Assembly (NCBI RefSeq): GCF_049445855.1
Contig: NZ_JBMSDV010000002.1
Location: forward strand, 496,001 to 560,000
Length of the DNA: 64,000 bases
From: JAGOCV01 sp049445855
Lineage (GTDB): Bacteria > Pseudomonadota > Gammaproteobacteria > Burkholderiales > Burkholderiaceae_C
Direction: 5' to 3'
A model generated the notes under the pieces. That model had not been told where the DNA came from, did not search any database, and saw only the letters and a program-made list of their open reading frames with translations. Below, piece after piece: positions 40,224 through 48,763 of this stretch. The translations under genes were made by a program, and so were the position numbers. How positions within the stretch are numbered: the stretch's first letter is position 1; each line of letters opens with the position of its first letter.

Positions 40224-43118
40224 ATGAGTGACAACTCGTCGCCCCAGACGGCTACCGTCTATACCGCCTATCAAGGCAACTCGTATCTCTTCGGCGGCAA
40301 CGCGCCGTACGTGGAAGAGATGTACGAGAACTACCTCGCCAACCCCGGCAGCGTGCCCGACACCTGGCGCGAATACTTCGACGCCCTGCAACACGTGCCT
40401 GCGGGCGATGGCACCAATGCCAAGGACGTTCCCCACCTGCCGGTGATCAATGCCTTTGCCGAGCGCGCCAAGGCTGGCGGCACCAAGGTGGTCGTGGCCA
40501 CGGGCGCAGACTCCGAGCTGGGCCGCAAGCGCACGGCCGTGCAGCAACTGATCGCTGCTTACCGCAACGTCGGACAGCGCTGGGCCGATCTCGACCCGCT
40601 CAAGCGCACCGAACGCCCCCCCATTCCCGAACTGGAGCCCTCGTTCTACGGCTTCAGCGACGCCGATCAGGAAACGGTGTTCAACACAAGCAACACGTTC
40701 TTCGGCAAGGACACCATGTCGCTGCGCGAATTGCTGAACGCGCTGCGCGAGACGTATTGCGGCACTCTGGGTGCCGAGTACATGTACACCACCGACCAGA
40801 ACCAGAAGCGCTGGTGGCAGCAGAAGCTGGAGACGGTCCGTTCCAAGCCCAGTTTCAACGCCGAAGAGAAGAAAAAGATCCTCGATCGCCTGACGGCTGC
40901 AGAAGGCCTCGAGCGCTATCTGCACACCAAGTACGTTGGCCAGAAGCGCTTCTCCCTCGAAGGCGGCGAGAGCTTCATCGCTTCGATGGACGCACTGATC
41001 CAGGGTGCTGGCGCGAAGGGTGTGCAGGAAATCGTGATCGGCATGGCCCATCGCGGCCGTCTGAACGTGCTGGTCAACTCGCTGGGCAAGATGCCGGGCG
41101 ACCTGTTCGCCGAGTTCGACCACACCGCCCCAGAAGAACTGCCTTCGGGTGACGTGAAGTACCACCAGGGCTTCAGCTCCGACGTGACGACGCCTGGCGG
41201 CCCCGTCCACCTGTCGCTCGCATTCAACCCCTCGCACCTTGAAATCGTGAACCCCGTGGTTGAAGGCTCGGTGCGTGCCCGCATGGACCGCCGTGACGAC
41301 CCCGAAGGCAAGCAGGTGCTGCCGGTGCTGGTGCACGGTGACGCGGCGTTCGCCGGTCAGGGCGTCATCATGGAAACGCTGGCGCTTGCCGAAACCCGTG
41401 GCTACCACACGGGCGGCACGGTGCACATCGTCATCAACAACCAGATCGGCTTCACCACCAGCGACCCGCGCGACAGCCGCTCGACGCTGTATTGCACCGA
41501 CATCGTCAAGATGATCGAGGCGCCCGTGCTCCACGTGAACGGCGACGACCCGGAAGCCGTGGTGCTGGCCACCCAGCTGGCGCTGGAGTTCCGCACCGAG
41601 TTCAAGAAGGACGTGGTCGTCGACATCATCTGCTTCCGCAAGCTGGGCCACAACGAGCAGGACACGCCTTCGCTCACCCAGCCGATGATGTACAAGAAGA
41701 TCGCTGCCCACCCCGGCACGCGCAAGCTGTACGCCGACAAGCTGTCGGCCCAGGGCCTGGGCGCCACGCTGGGCGACGACATGGTCAAGGCCTACCGCGC
41801 CGCCATGGACGCCGGCAAGCACACGGTCGATCCGGTGCTGACCAACTTCAAGAGCAAGTACGCCGTCGACTGGAGCCCGTACCTGGGCAAGAAGTGGACG
41901 GATGCCGCCGACACCGCCATTCCGCTGGCCGAGTGGAAACGCCTGTCGGAAAAGGTCACGACCATTCCGGCGAGCGTGACGCCGCACCCGCTGGTCAAGA
42001 AGGTCTACGACGACCGCGCTGCCATGGCGCGTGGCGACGTGAATGTCGACTGGGGCATGGGCGAGACCATGGCCTACGCGTCGCTGGTGGCCAGCGGCTA
42101 TCCGGTGCGCCTGTCGGGCGAAGATTGCGGGCGCGGTACGTTCACGCACCGCCACGCCGTCATCCATGACCAGAACCGCGAGAAGTTCGACGAAGGCGCT
42201 TACACCCCGCTGTCGCACGTGGCCGACAACCAGGCCCCGTTCGTCGTCATCGACTCCATCCTGTCCGAAGAAGCTGTGCTCGGTTTCGAATACGGCTACG
42301 CGTCGAACGACCCCAACACGCTCGTGATCTGGGAAGCCCAGTTCGGCGACTTCGCCAACGGCGCACAAGTGGTCATCGACCAGTTCATCGCCTCGGGCGA
42401 AGTGAAGTGGGGCCGCGTCAACGGCCTGACGCTGATGCTGCCGCACGGCTACGAAGGCCAGGGTCCGGAGCACAGCTCGGCGCGCCTGGAGCGCTTCATG
42501 CAGCTGTCGGCCGACACCAACATGCAGGTGGTGCAGCCGACCACGGCCAGCCAGATCTTCCACCTGCTGCGTCGCCAGATGGTGCGCAACCTGCGCAAGC
42601 CGCTGATCATCATGACGCCGAAGTCGCTGCTGCGTAACAAGGACGCGACATCGCCGCTGTCCGAGTTCACCAAGGGCAGTTTCCAGACGGTGATTCCCGA
42701 GCAGAACGAAGAGATCGTGAAGAAGGCCGACAAGGTCAAGCGCATCGTGGTGTGTTCGGGCAAGGTCTACTACGACCTCGTCAAGAAGCGCACCGAAAAG
42801 GGTTCGGACGACACCGTGATCCTGCGCGTGGAGCAGCTCTATCCGTTCCCGCACAAGGCGTTCGCTGCCGAAATCAAGCGCTACGCCAATGCCACCGACA
42901 TCGTCTGGTGCCAGGACGAGCCGCAGAACCAGGGGGCCTGGTTCTTCGTGCAGCACTACATCCACGAAAACATGCTCGACGGCCAGAAGCTCGGCTACTC
43001 CGGCCGTGCCGCGTCGGCTTCGCCGGCCGTGGGCTACTCGCACCTGCATCAGGAACAACAGAAGGCGCTGGTCGACGGCGCCTTCGGCAAGCTCAAGGGC
43101 TTCGTGCTGACGAAGTGA
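40224..43118 (+). CDS. sucA: 2-oxoglutarate dehydrogenase E1 component
   Basis: Thiamine-dependent E1o that decarboxylates 2-oxoglutarate in the TCA cycle and succinylates the lipoyl group of the E2. The 964 residues compare with 933 in E. coli. The N-terminal E2-binding segment is visible (SYLFGGNAPYVEEMYENYLANPGSVPDTWREYF). Core motifs: HRGRLNVLVN, HGDAAFAGQGVIMET with the Mg/ThDP-binding Asp, NNQIGFTTSDPRD, and HNEQDTPSLTQP; the C-terminal transketolase part has GEDCGRGTFTHRHAV. First gene of sucA-sucB-lpd-zapE; 46 bases separate it from sucB. Confidence 0.97.
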   Translation: MSDNSSPQTATVYTAYQGNSYLFGGNAPYVEEMYENYLANPGSVPDTWREYFDALQHVPAGDGTNAKDVPHLPVINAFAERAKAGGTKVVVATGADSELGRKRTAVQQLIAAYRNVGQRWADLDPLKRTERPPIPELEPSFYGFSDADQETVFNTSNTFFGKDTMSLRELLNALRETYCGTLGAEYMYTTDQNQKRWWQQKLETVRSKPSFNAEEKKKILDRLTAAEGLERYLHTKYVGQKRFSLEGGESFIASMDALIQGAGAKGVQEIVIGMAHRGRLNVLVNSLGKMPGDLFAEFDHTAPEELPSGDVKYHQGFSSDVTTPGGPVHLSLAFNPSHLEIVNPVVEGSVRARMDRRDDPEGKQVLPVLVHGDAAFAGQGVIMETLALAETRGYHTGGTVHIVINNQIGFTTSDPRDSRSTLYCTDIVKMIEAPVLHVNGDDPEAVVLATQLALEFRTEFKKDVVVDIICFRKLGHNEQDTPSLTQPMMYKKIAAHPGTRKLYADKLSAQGLGATLGDDMVKAYRAAMDAGKHTVDPVLTNFKSKYAVDWSPYLGKKWTDAADTAIPLAEWKRLSEKVTTIPASVTPHPLVKKVYDDRAAMARGDVNVDWGMGETMAYASLVASGYPVRLSGEDCGRGTFTHRHAVIHDQNREKFDEGAYTPLSHVADNQAPFVVIDSILSEEAVLGFEYGYASNDPNTLVIWEAQFGDFANGAQVVIDQFIASGEVKWGRVNGLTLMLPHGYEGQGPEHSSARLERFMQLSADTNMQVVQPTTASQIFHLLRRQMVRNLRKPLIIMTPKSLLRNKDATSPLSEFTKGSFQTVIPEQNEEIVKKADKVKRIVVCSGKVYYDLVKKRTEKGSDDTVILRVEQLYPFPHKAFAAEIKRYANATDIVWCQDEPQNQGAWFFVQHYIHENMLDGQKLGYSGRAASASPAVGYSHLHQEQQKALVDGAFGKLKGFVLTK

Positions 43119-43164
43119 CGCACCCCACCGTACTGAACAACCAGAATCAACCGAAAGAACATCA

Positions 43165-44433
43165 ATGGCAATCGTAGAAGTGAAGGTCCCGCAGCTGTCC
43201 GAGTCCGTGGCCGAAGCCACCATGCTTCAGTGGAAGAAGAAGGCCGGTGAGGCCGTGGCAGTCGACGAGATCCTGATCGAGATCGAAACTGACAAGGTCG
43301 TGCTCGAAGTGCCCGCGCCCAGCGCTGGCGTGCTGGCCGAAATCGTCGTGGGCGACGGCGGCACCGTGGTGGCCGACCAGCTGATCGCGAAGATCGATAC
43401 CGAAGGCAAGGCCGGTGCTGCTGCTCCCGCCCCTGCAGTCGCTGCTGCAGCCCCGGCTCCTGCCGCCGCGTCTGCGCCCGCTCCGGCCCCGGCCGCTGGT
43501 GGCTCGATGGCTGGCGTGGCCATGCCAGCCGCCGCCAAGCTGATGGCCGACAACAACCTGGCCGCCGGCTCCGTGGCTGGCACGGGCAAGGACGGCCGCG
43601 TGACCAAGGGGGACGTTCTCGGTGCCGTCGCTTCTGGCGCCAAGCCTTCCGTTGCTCCGGCCGTGGCTCCTGCTGCACCCAAGGCTGCGCTGCAGCAAGT
43701 TGCATCGCCCGCCGCTGCTGCAAACCTGGGCGACCGCCCCGAGCAGCGCGTGCCGATGAGCCGCCTGCGCGCGCGTGTGGCCGAGCGCCTGCTGCAGTCG
43801 CAATCGACCAACGCCATCCTCACCACGTTCAATGAAGTGAACATGGCCCCGGTGATGGACCTGCGCAAGAAGTTCCAGGACGCGTTCACCAAGGAGCACG
43901 GCACCAAGCTCGGCTTCATGAGCTTCTTCGTGAAGGCTGCGGTGCATGCCCTCAAGAAGTACCCGGTGCTGAACGCCTCGGTCGACGGCAATGACATCGT
44001 CTACCACGGCTACTTCGACATCGGTATCGCCGTCGGTTCGCCGCGCGGCCTGGTGGTGCCCATCCTGCGCAATGCAGACCAGATGAGCTTCGCCGACATC
44101 GAGAAGAAGATCGCCGAATTCGGCAAGAAGGCGCAGGAAGGCAAGCTGGGCATCGAGGAAATGACCGGTGGCACCTTCTCCATTTCGAACGGCGGCACTT
44201 TCGGCTCCATGCTGTCCACCCCGATCATCAACCCGCCGCAGTCGGCCATCCTGGGCGTGCATGCGACCAAGGACCGTGCCGTCGTCGAGAACGGCCAGAT
44301 CCTGGTGCGTCCGATGAATTACCTGGCCATGTCCTACGACCACCGCATCATCGACGGCCGCGAAGCCGTGCTGGGCCTGGTCGCCATGAAGGAAGCGCTG
44401 GAAGATCCGTCGCGCCTGCTGTTCGACATCTGA
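43165..44433 (+). CDS. sucB: Dihydrolipoamide succinyltransferase, 2-oxoglutarate dehydrogenase E2
   Basis: E2o core of the 2-oxoglutarate dehydrogenase complex. The 422-residue protein has one lipoyl domain with Lys44 (EIETDKVVLEVPAP), an Ala/Pro-rich linker (about 82-112), the peripheral-subunit binding domain (AAAKLMADNNLAAGSVAGTG) and the catalytic domain with SFFVKAAVHALKKYP and the transferase motif YDHRIIDGREAVLGL. One lipoyl domain with the ETDK motif distinguishes it from the pyruvate E2 in this window (two domains, ESDK). It lies between sucA and lpd with short spacers. Confidence 0.97.
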   Translation: MAIVEVKVPQLSESVAEATMLQWKKKAGEAVAVDEILIEIETDKVVLEVPAPSAGVLAEIVVGDGGTVVADQLIAKIDTEGKAGAAAPAPAVAAAAPAPAAASAPAPAPAAGGSMAGVAMPAAAKLMADNNLAAGSVAGTGKDGRVTKGDVLGAVASGAKPSVAPAVAPAAPKAALQQVASPAAAANLGDRPEQRVPMSRLRARVAERLLQSQSTNAILTTFNEVNMAPVMDLRKKFQDAFTKEHGTKLGFMSFFVKAAVHALKKYPVLNASVDGNDIVYHGYFDIGIAVGSPRGLVVPILRNADQMSFADIEKKIAEFGKKAQEGKLGIEEMTGGTFSISNGGTFGSMLSTPIINPPQSAILGVHATKDRAVVENGQILVRPMNYLAMSYDHRIIDGREAVLGLVAMKEALEDPSRLLFDI

Positions 44434-44443
44434 GGAGTCCACG

Positions 44444-45871
44444 ATGTCCAAGCAATTCGACGTGATCGTCATCGGCGGCGGTCCTGGTGGTTACATCGCT
44501 GCCATCCGCGCGGCGCAACTCGGCTTCAACGTGGCCAACATCGACGAGTGGAAGGACGCCAAGGGCGGCCAGGCACTGGGCGGCACGTGTACCAATGTGG
44601 GCTGCATCCCCTCCAAGGCGTTGTTGCAGTCGTCCGAGCACTATGAGCACGCCGGCAAGCACTTTGCCGAGCACGGCATCGAAGTGAAGGGCCTGGGCCT
44701 GGACGTGGCGAAGATGATCGCCCGCAAGGACCAGGTCGTGAAGCAGAACAACGACGGCATCAAGTTCCTCTTCAAGAAGAACAAGGTGACTTCGTTCCAC
44801 GGCCGTGGTTCGTTCGTCAAAGGAGTTGAAGGCGGCTACGAAATCAAGGTCACCGGTGCTGCCGAAGAAACCATCATCGGCAAGCACATCATCGTGGCGA
44901 CGGGCTCGAACGCCCGCGCGCTGCCCGGCACGCCGTTCGATGAGGAGAACATCCTCTCCAACGACGGCGCGCTGCGCGTCGGCTCGGTGCCGAAGAAGCT
45001 GGGCCTGATCGGCTCCGGTGTCATCGGTCTGGAGATGGGCTCTGTCTGGCGTCGTCTGGGCGCTGAAGTGACGGTGCTCGAAGGCCTGCCGACGTTCCTG
45101 GGTGCGGTGGACGAGCAGATCGCCAAGGAAGCCAAGAAGGCGTTCGACAAGCAGGGCCTGAAGATCGAACTCGGCGTGAAGGTCGGCGAGATCAAGACCG
45201 GCAAGAAGGGCGTGTCGGTGGCGTACACCAACGCCAAGGGCGAAGCGGTGTCGCTCGACGTCGACAAGCTGATCGTCTCGATCGGCCGTGTGCCCAACAC
45301 CATTGGCCTGAACACCGAAGCCGTCGGCCTCAAGCTCGACGAGCGTGGTGCCATCGTGGTGGACGACGAGTGCAAGACCAGCCTGCCGAATGTGTGGGCC
45401 ATCGGCGACGTGGTCCGCGGTCCGATGCTCGCGCACAAGGCGGAAGAAGAGGGGGTTGCCGTGGCCGAGCGCATTGCCGGCCAGCACGGTCACGTCAACT
45501 TCAACACGATTCCGTGGGTCATCTACACCAGCCCGGAAATCGCGTGGGTCGGCCAGACCGAGCAGCAGCTCAAGGCTTCGGGCCACGCCTACAAGGCCGG
45601 CACGTTCCCGTTCCTCGCGAACGGTCGTGCACGCGCGCTGGGCGATACGACGGGCATGGTGAAGTTCCTGGCCGATGCGGCGACGGACGAGATTCTTGGC
45701 GTGCATATCGTTGGCCCGATGGCCAGCGAACTGATCTCCGAAGCCGTCGTGGCGATGGAGTTCCGCGCCAGCGCCGAAGACATCGCCCGTATCTGCCACG
45801 CGCACCCGTCGCTCAGCGAAGCGACCAAGGAAGCCGCTCTGGCGGTGGACAAGCGCACGCTGAACTTCTGA
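44444..45871 (+). CDS. lpd: Dihydrolipoyl dehydrogenase, 2-oxoglutarate dehydrogenase E3
   Basis: Classical E3 flavoprotein of 475 residues without a lipoyl domain. FAD motif VIVIGGGPGGYIAAIRAA near the N-terminus, an ALGGTCTNVGCIPSKALLQ redox disulfide, NAD motif LIGSGVIGLEMGSVW and the C-terminal HAHPSLSEA with catalytic His. It follows sucB by 10 bases. It is the second E3 of the window and clearly a different subfamily from the lipoyl-bearing one of the pyruvate complex, so each complex has its own E3 gene. The next gene, zapE, begins 1 base after its stop. Confidence 0.97.
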   Translation: MSKQFDVIVIGGGPGGYIAAIRAAQLGFNVANIDEWKDAKGGQALGGTCTNVGCIPSKALLQSSEHYEHAGKHFAEHGIEVKGLGLDVAKMIARKDQVVKQNNDGIKFLFKKNKVTSFHGRGSFVKGVEGGYEIKVTGAAEETIIGKHIIVATGSNARALPGTPFDEENILSNDGALRVGSVPKKLGLIGSGVIGLEMGSVWRRLGAEVTVLEGLPTFLGAVDEQIAKEAKKAFDKQGLKIELGVKVGEIKTGKKGVSVAYTNAKGEAVSLDVDKLIVSIGRVPNTIGLNTEAVGLKLDERGAIVVDDECKTSLPNVWAIGDVVRGPMLAHKAEEEGVAVAERIAGQHGHVNFNTIPWVIYTSPEIAWVGQTEQQLKASGHAYKAGTFPFLANGRARALGDTTGMVKFLADAATDEILGVHIVGPMASELISEAVVAMEFRASAEDIARICHAHPSLSEATKEAALAVDKRTLNF

Positions 45872-45872
45872 C

Positions 45873-46973
45873 GTGACGTCAGTCCGCGAGGCCTACGAGG
45901 CCGAGCTCAAGACGCGGGGTTACACCAGTGACCCCGCGCAATTGCGCGCCGTCGATGCACTGGAGCGCTGCGCCCTGGAATGGGCGGCCTACAAGGAAAA
46001 GCGCTCCAGCGCTCTCAAGAAGCTGATCAACCGCCCGGACATCCCGCGTGGTGTCTACATGTACGGCGGTGTCGGGCGCGGCAAGAGCTTCCTGATGGAC
46101 TGTTTCTACAACGCGGTCCCGCTGCGCCGCAAGACGCGGCTGCACTTCCACGAGTTCATGCGGGAAGTGCACCGTGAACTGGTCGAGTTGCAAGGCACCG
46201 TCAATCCCCTCGATGAACTTGGCCGCCGGATTTCCAGGCGGTACAAGCTCATCTGCTTCGACGAGTTCCACGTCGCCGACATCACTGACGCGATGATCCT
46301 GCACCGTCTGCTGGTGGCGCTGTTCGAAAATGGCGTCGGCTTCGTCACCACGTCGAATTTCCGGCCGGACGACCTGTACCCGGATGGCCTGCATCGCGAC
46401 CGGATTCTCCCGGCCATCGATCTGCTGAACGAACGCCTTGAAGTGGTCAACGTGGACAACGGCACGGACTACCGTCGCCGCGTGATGGAGCAAGTCAAGC
46501 TCTATCACACGCCCCTTGGCGCTGAGGCGGACGCCGCGATGACCGACGCGTTCGAGAAGATCGCCGAGTCCGCAGATGAAGACCCGGTGCTGCACATCGA
46601 AGCGCGCGAGATCCGCGCCAGGCGCAAGGCGGGTGGTGTGGTCTGGTTCGACTTCAGGACGCTTTGCGGCGGGCCACGCTCGCAGAACGACTACCTGGAG
46701 ATCGCCTCGCAGTTCCACACCGTGTTGCTGTCCGACGTGCCGCACATGCCCGTGCGCATGGCGTCCGAAGCGCGGCGCTTCACCTGGCTGGTGGATGTGC
46801 TCTACGACCGCCGCGTCAAGCTGATCCTGTCCGCGGCCGTGGAGCCCGAGGCGTTGTACACCGAAGGCCCGCTGGCCCATGAATTCCCGCGCACCATCTC
46901 GCGCCTCAACGAAATGCAGTCGGCGGAATTCCTGGCGCTGGAGCGCCGCACGGTGGATACCCGACTGACATGA
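45873..46973 (+). CDS. zapE: Cell division AAA+ ATPase ZapE (AFG1 family)
   Basis: AFG1/ZapE-type ATPase, known in E. coli to associate with and destabilise FtsZ rings under stress. The 366 residues include Walker A GGVGRGKSFLMD (65-76), Walker B LICFDEFHVADITD, sensor-like TTSNFRPDDLYPDGLHRDR and the characteristic RRFTWLVDVLYDRRVKL end region. The start is a GTG at 45873, one base after the lpd stop; no separate promoter space exists, so it belongs to the 2-oxoglutarate dehydrogenase transcript. Its stop overlaps the next ATG (ATGA). Confidence 0.94.
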   Translation: MTSVREAYEAELKTRGYTSDPAQLRAVDALERCALEWAAYKEKRSSALKKLINRPDIPRGVYMYGGVGRGKSFLMDCFYNAVPLRRKTRLHFHEFMREVHRELVELQGTVNPLDELGRRISRRYKLICFDEFHVADITDAMILHRLLVALFENGVGFVTTSNFRPDDLYPDGLHRDRILPAIDLLNERLEVVNVDNGTDYRRRVMEQVKLYHTPLGAEADAAMTDAFEKIAESADEDPVLHIEAREIRARRKAGGVVWFDFRTLCGGPRSQNDYLEIASQFHTVLLSDVPHMPVRMASEARRFTWLVDVLYDRRVKLILSAAVEPEALYTEGPLAHEFPRTISRLNEMQSAEFLALERRTVDTRLT

Positions 46974-47632
46974 CGCGCGCCCACTTCATCACACATGTTC
47001 TGGCACTTGGCTTCGCTGCTTTGCCGCAGCTCGTGTTTGCGCAGGCCCAGATCGATGCCAGCCCCGAAAGCGCGGCGCGTGAACACGCCCGCATCGCGGC
47101 CGAGCGCAGTCAGGCCAGCGCCACCTTCGCGCAGGAAGAGAAGGCCTGCTACGCGAAGTTCGCCGTGACCGATTGCCTGACTGACGTGCGCCGCCGCCAG
47201 CGTGTGGTGATGGCCGACCTGAAGCGCCAGGAAGTCTCGCTCAACGATGCCGAACGCAAGCGCAAGGCAGCGGAGCAGGCCAGTCGCCTGGAGCAGCGCA
47301 ACGACAGCAAGCGTGAGGAGAGCGCAGAAGCGAAGATGCAAAGCTCGCTGCGTAGCCAGCAGGAGCGCGAACAACGCGCAGCCGGAAAGAGTGCCGACCG
47401 GGCTGCGGCCCAGGCTTCGGAAGCCATGAACCGTGAAAGCTTCGAGGCACGAAAGCAGTCCAGCGCGGCCAAACAGCTCGCACGGGATGAAAAAGCATCC
47501 CAGGCTGCACAGGAGCGCCAACGTTTCGAGACCAAGCAGCTCGAAGCCGAAGAGAACCGCAAACGCCGTGAAACCTCACGCCAGAACAGCGGGAAGCCAA
47601 AGGCCCAACCCCTGCCGGTGCCCACGAACTGA
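46970..47632 (+). CDS. Secreted charged coiled-coil protein of unknown function
   Basis: A 220-residue protein with a signal peptide (MTRAHFITHVLALGFAALPQLVFA). The mature part is nearly all helix, dominated by Glu, Lys, Arg, Gln, Ala and Ser with heptad-like spacing, so a long coiled coil in the periplasm is likely. Two cysteines (KACYAKFAVTDCLTDV) near the start of the mature region could form a disulfide; the motif CYxKFxVxxCL recurs in small envelope proteins of this bacterial group. The C-terminus is basic and Pro-rich. It is translationally coupled to zapE by an ATGA overlap. I do not recognise a function. Confidence 0.8.
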   Translation: MTRAHFITHVLALGFAALPQLVFAQAQIDASPESAAREHARIAAERSQASATFAQEEKACYAKFAVTDCLTDVRRRQRVVMADLKRQEVSLNDAERKRKAAEQASRLEQRNDSKREESAEAKMQSSLRSQQEREQRAAGKSADRAAAQASEAMNRESFEARKQSSAAKQLARDEKASQAAQERQRFETKQLEAEENRKRRETSRQNSGKPKAQPLPVPTN

Positions 47633-47652
47633 ATCGGCGGGCTGAACTTCGT

Positions 47653-48456
47653 TCAGACGAACGGGTTGGTTTGGGCCATGCGCACCGTGGGTGCTTCCGG
47701 TTCCAGCGCCTCGACCTTCACGACCACCAGCGACAGGTTGTCACCGCCACCCTGACCGCGAGCACGCGCCTTGTCGATCATGAACTCGGTGGCTTCGCGC
47801 GGCGACAGCGTGGAAAGGATCGAGCCCATCTCGTCCGGACTGAAGTAATGCCAGACGCCGTCGCTGCACGCCACCAGACTGTCGCCGGGACGAAGCTTGG
47901 GGATGAAATGGGTGTCCACCGGCGGGTCTTCTTCCATGCCGAGGCAGCCGAGCAGGATGTTCGACTGCGGGTGGGAGTTGGCTTCTTCCTCGGTGATGTC
48001 CCCGCGATCGACAAGCGCCTGCACGTAAGAGTGGTCCATCGTGCGCTTGATCATTCGATCGCCGTGGTAGTGGTACACGCGCGAATCGCCGGCGTGGATC
48101 CAGTGGCAATCACCACGAGGGTTGATCAGGAAAGCAGCGACCGTGCTGTGTGGTTCCTGCTCGGAAGAAATGGCCGTGAGCTTGATGACGATGTGCGCCT
48201 CGTCGACGATCTGCTTGAGCATCGAGGGCGCGTCGTCCTTTTCGGGGGAGAAGGACTCGAAGAGCTGGCGTGCGGTCAGCAGCACCTGATCGGACGCCTT
48301 GCGCCCACCGCTGCGGCCACCCATGCCATCGGCCACGATGCCGAGCACGCAGCCGACCACGCGCGGATGGCTGATGAGGGCGACCTGATCCTGCTGGTAG
48401 TCGCGGTCACCCTTATGGATGCCAGTTGCTGCGGTAAGCCGGAAACCTTTGCTCAT
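47653..48456 (-). CDS. PP2C-family serine/threonine protein phosphatase
   Basis: A 267-residue cytoplasmic metal-dependent phosphatase (Stp1/PrpC-like). Motifs: GDRDYQQDQ near residue 17, metal-binding Asp43 in VADGMGGRSGG, HAGDSRVYHY in the middle, LVACSDGVWHYF and the terminal GGGDNLSLVVVKV. The start is at 48456 (MSKGFRLTAATG); the frame is open upstream to 49110, but that region is antisense to ydcH and the helicase gene. No partner kinase is in the window; substrates are unknown. It is convergent with the coiled-coil gene and divergent from ydcH. Confidence 0.92.
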   Translation of the reverse strand: MSKGFRLTAATGIHKGDRDYQQDQVALISHPRVVGCVLGIVADGMGGRSGGRKASDQVLLTARQLFESFSPEKDDAPSMLKQIVDEAHIVIKLTAISSEQEPHSTVAAFLINPRGDCHWIHAGDSRVYHYHGDRMIKRTMDHSYVQALVDRGDITEEEANSHPQSNILLGCLGMEEDPPVDTHFIPKLRPGDSLVACSDGVWHYFSPDEMGSILSTLSPREATEFMIDKARARGQGGGDNLSLVVVKVEALEPEAPTVRMAQTNPFV

Positions 48457-48484
48457 GGGGAAACGCGAAACACGCAGGGCGTGC

Positions 48485-48513
48485 TCGAAAAGTTGCGTCC
48501 GAAGACGTATTAT
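48485..48513 (+). promoter_or_regulatory. Candidate promoter for ydcH-dinG
   Basis: TCGAAA (48485-48490), 17 bases, then TATTAT (48508-48513), a sigma70-like arrangement in the 100-bp divergent gap between the PP2C gene and ydcH. By eye only; four of six bases match at -35 and five of six at -10. Confidence 0.35.
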
Positions 48514-48556
48514 CAAACGATCCTGAGAGACAGTACCACAGATATCGCGGCGCCCC

Positions 48557-48763
48557 TTGGACTCCAACCTGCATTCGCCCGAGCGGCGCCTCATTGAACT
48601 TCGTATCGAGCACGCCGACCTCGACGCCACCATCGACCGGCTGGGGCCCGATGGCAACCCGCAGGACGAACTCCTGATGCGCCGCCTCAAGAAACGCCGT
48701 CTCCTGCTGCGCGACCAGATCGCGCAACTCGAAATCGCACTCGACCCCAAAGAGCCCGCCTGA
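48557..48763 (+). CDS. YdcH family small protein (DUF465)
   Basis: A 68-residue protein of the YdcH/DUF465 family: a short helical hairpin (RRLIELRIEHADLDATIDRL, then the conserved RRLKKRRLLLRDQIAQLE). Function unknown in the family. The only usable start in the open frame (which opens after 48526) is a TTG at 48557, since no ATG or GTG precedes the conserved region. Its TGA overlaps the ATG of the helicase gene (TGATG), so the two are coupled. Confidence 0.8.
   Translation: MDSNLHSPERRLIELRIEHADLDATIDRLGPDGNPQDELLMRRLKKRRLLLRDQIAQLEIALDPKEPA

Noticed and set aside
40176..43223. A 1015-codon open frame on the minus strand opposite sucA
   Set aside because: Its composition (Val, His, Arg, Gln, Leu) is that of an antisense frame of a high-GC gene, no motif is recognisable, and sucA on the plus strand has full family motifs.
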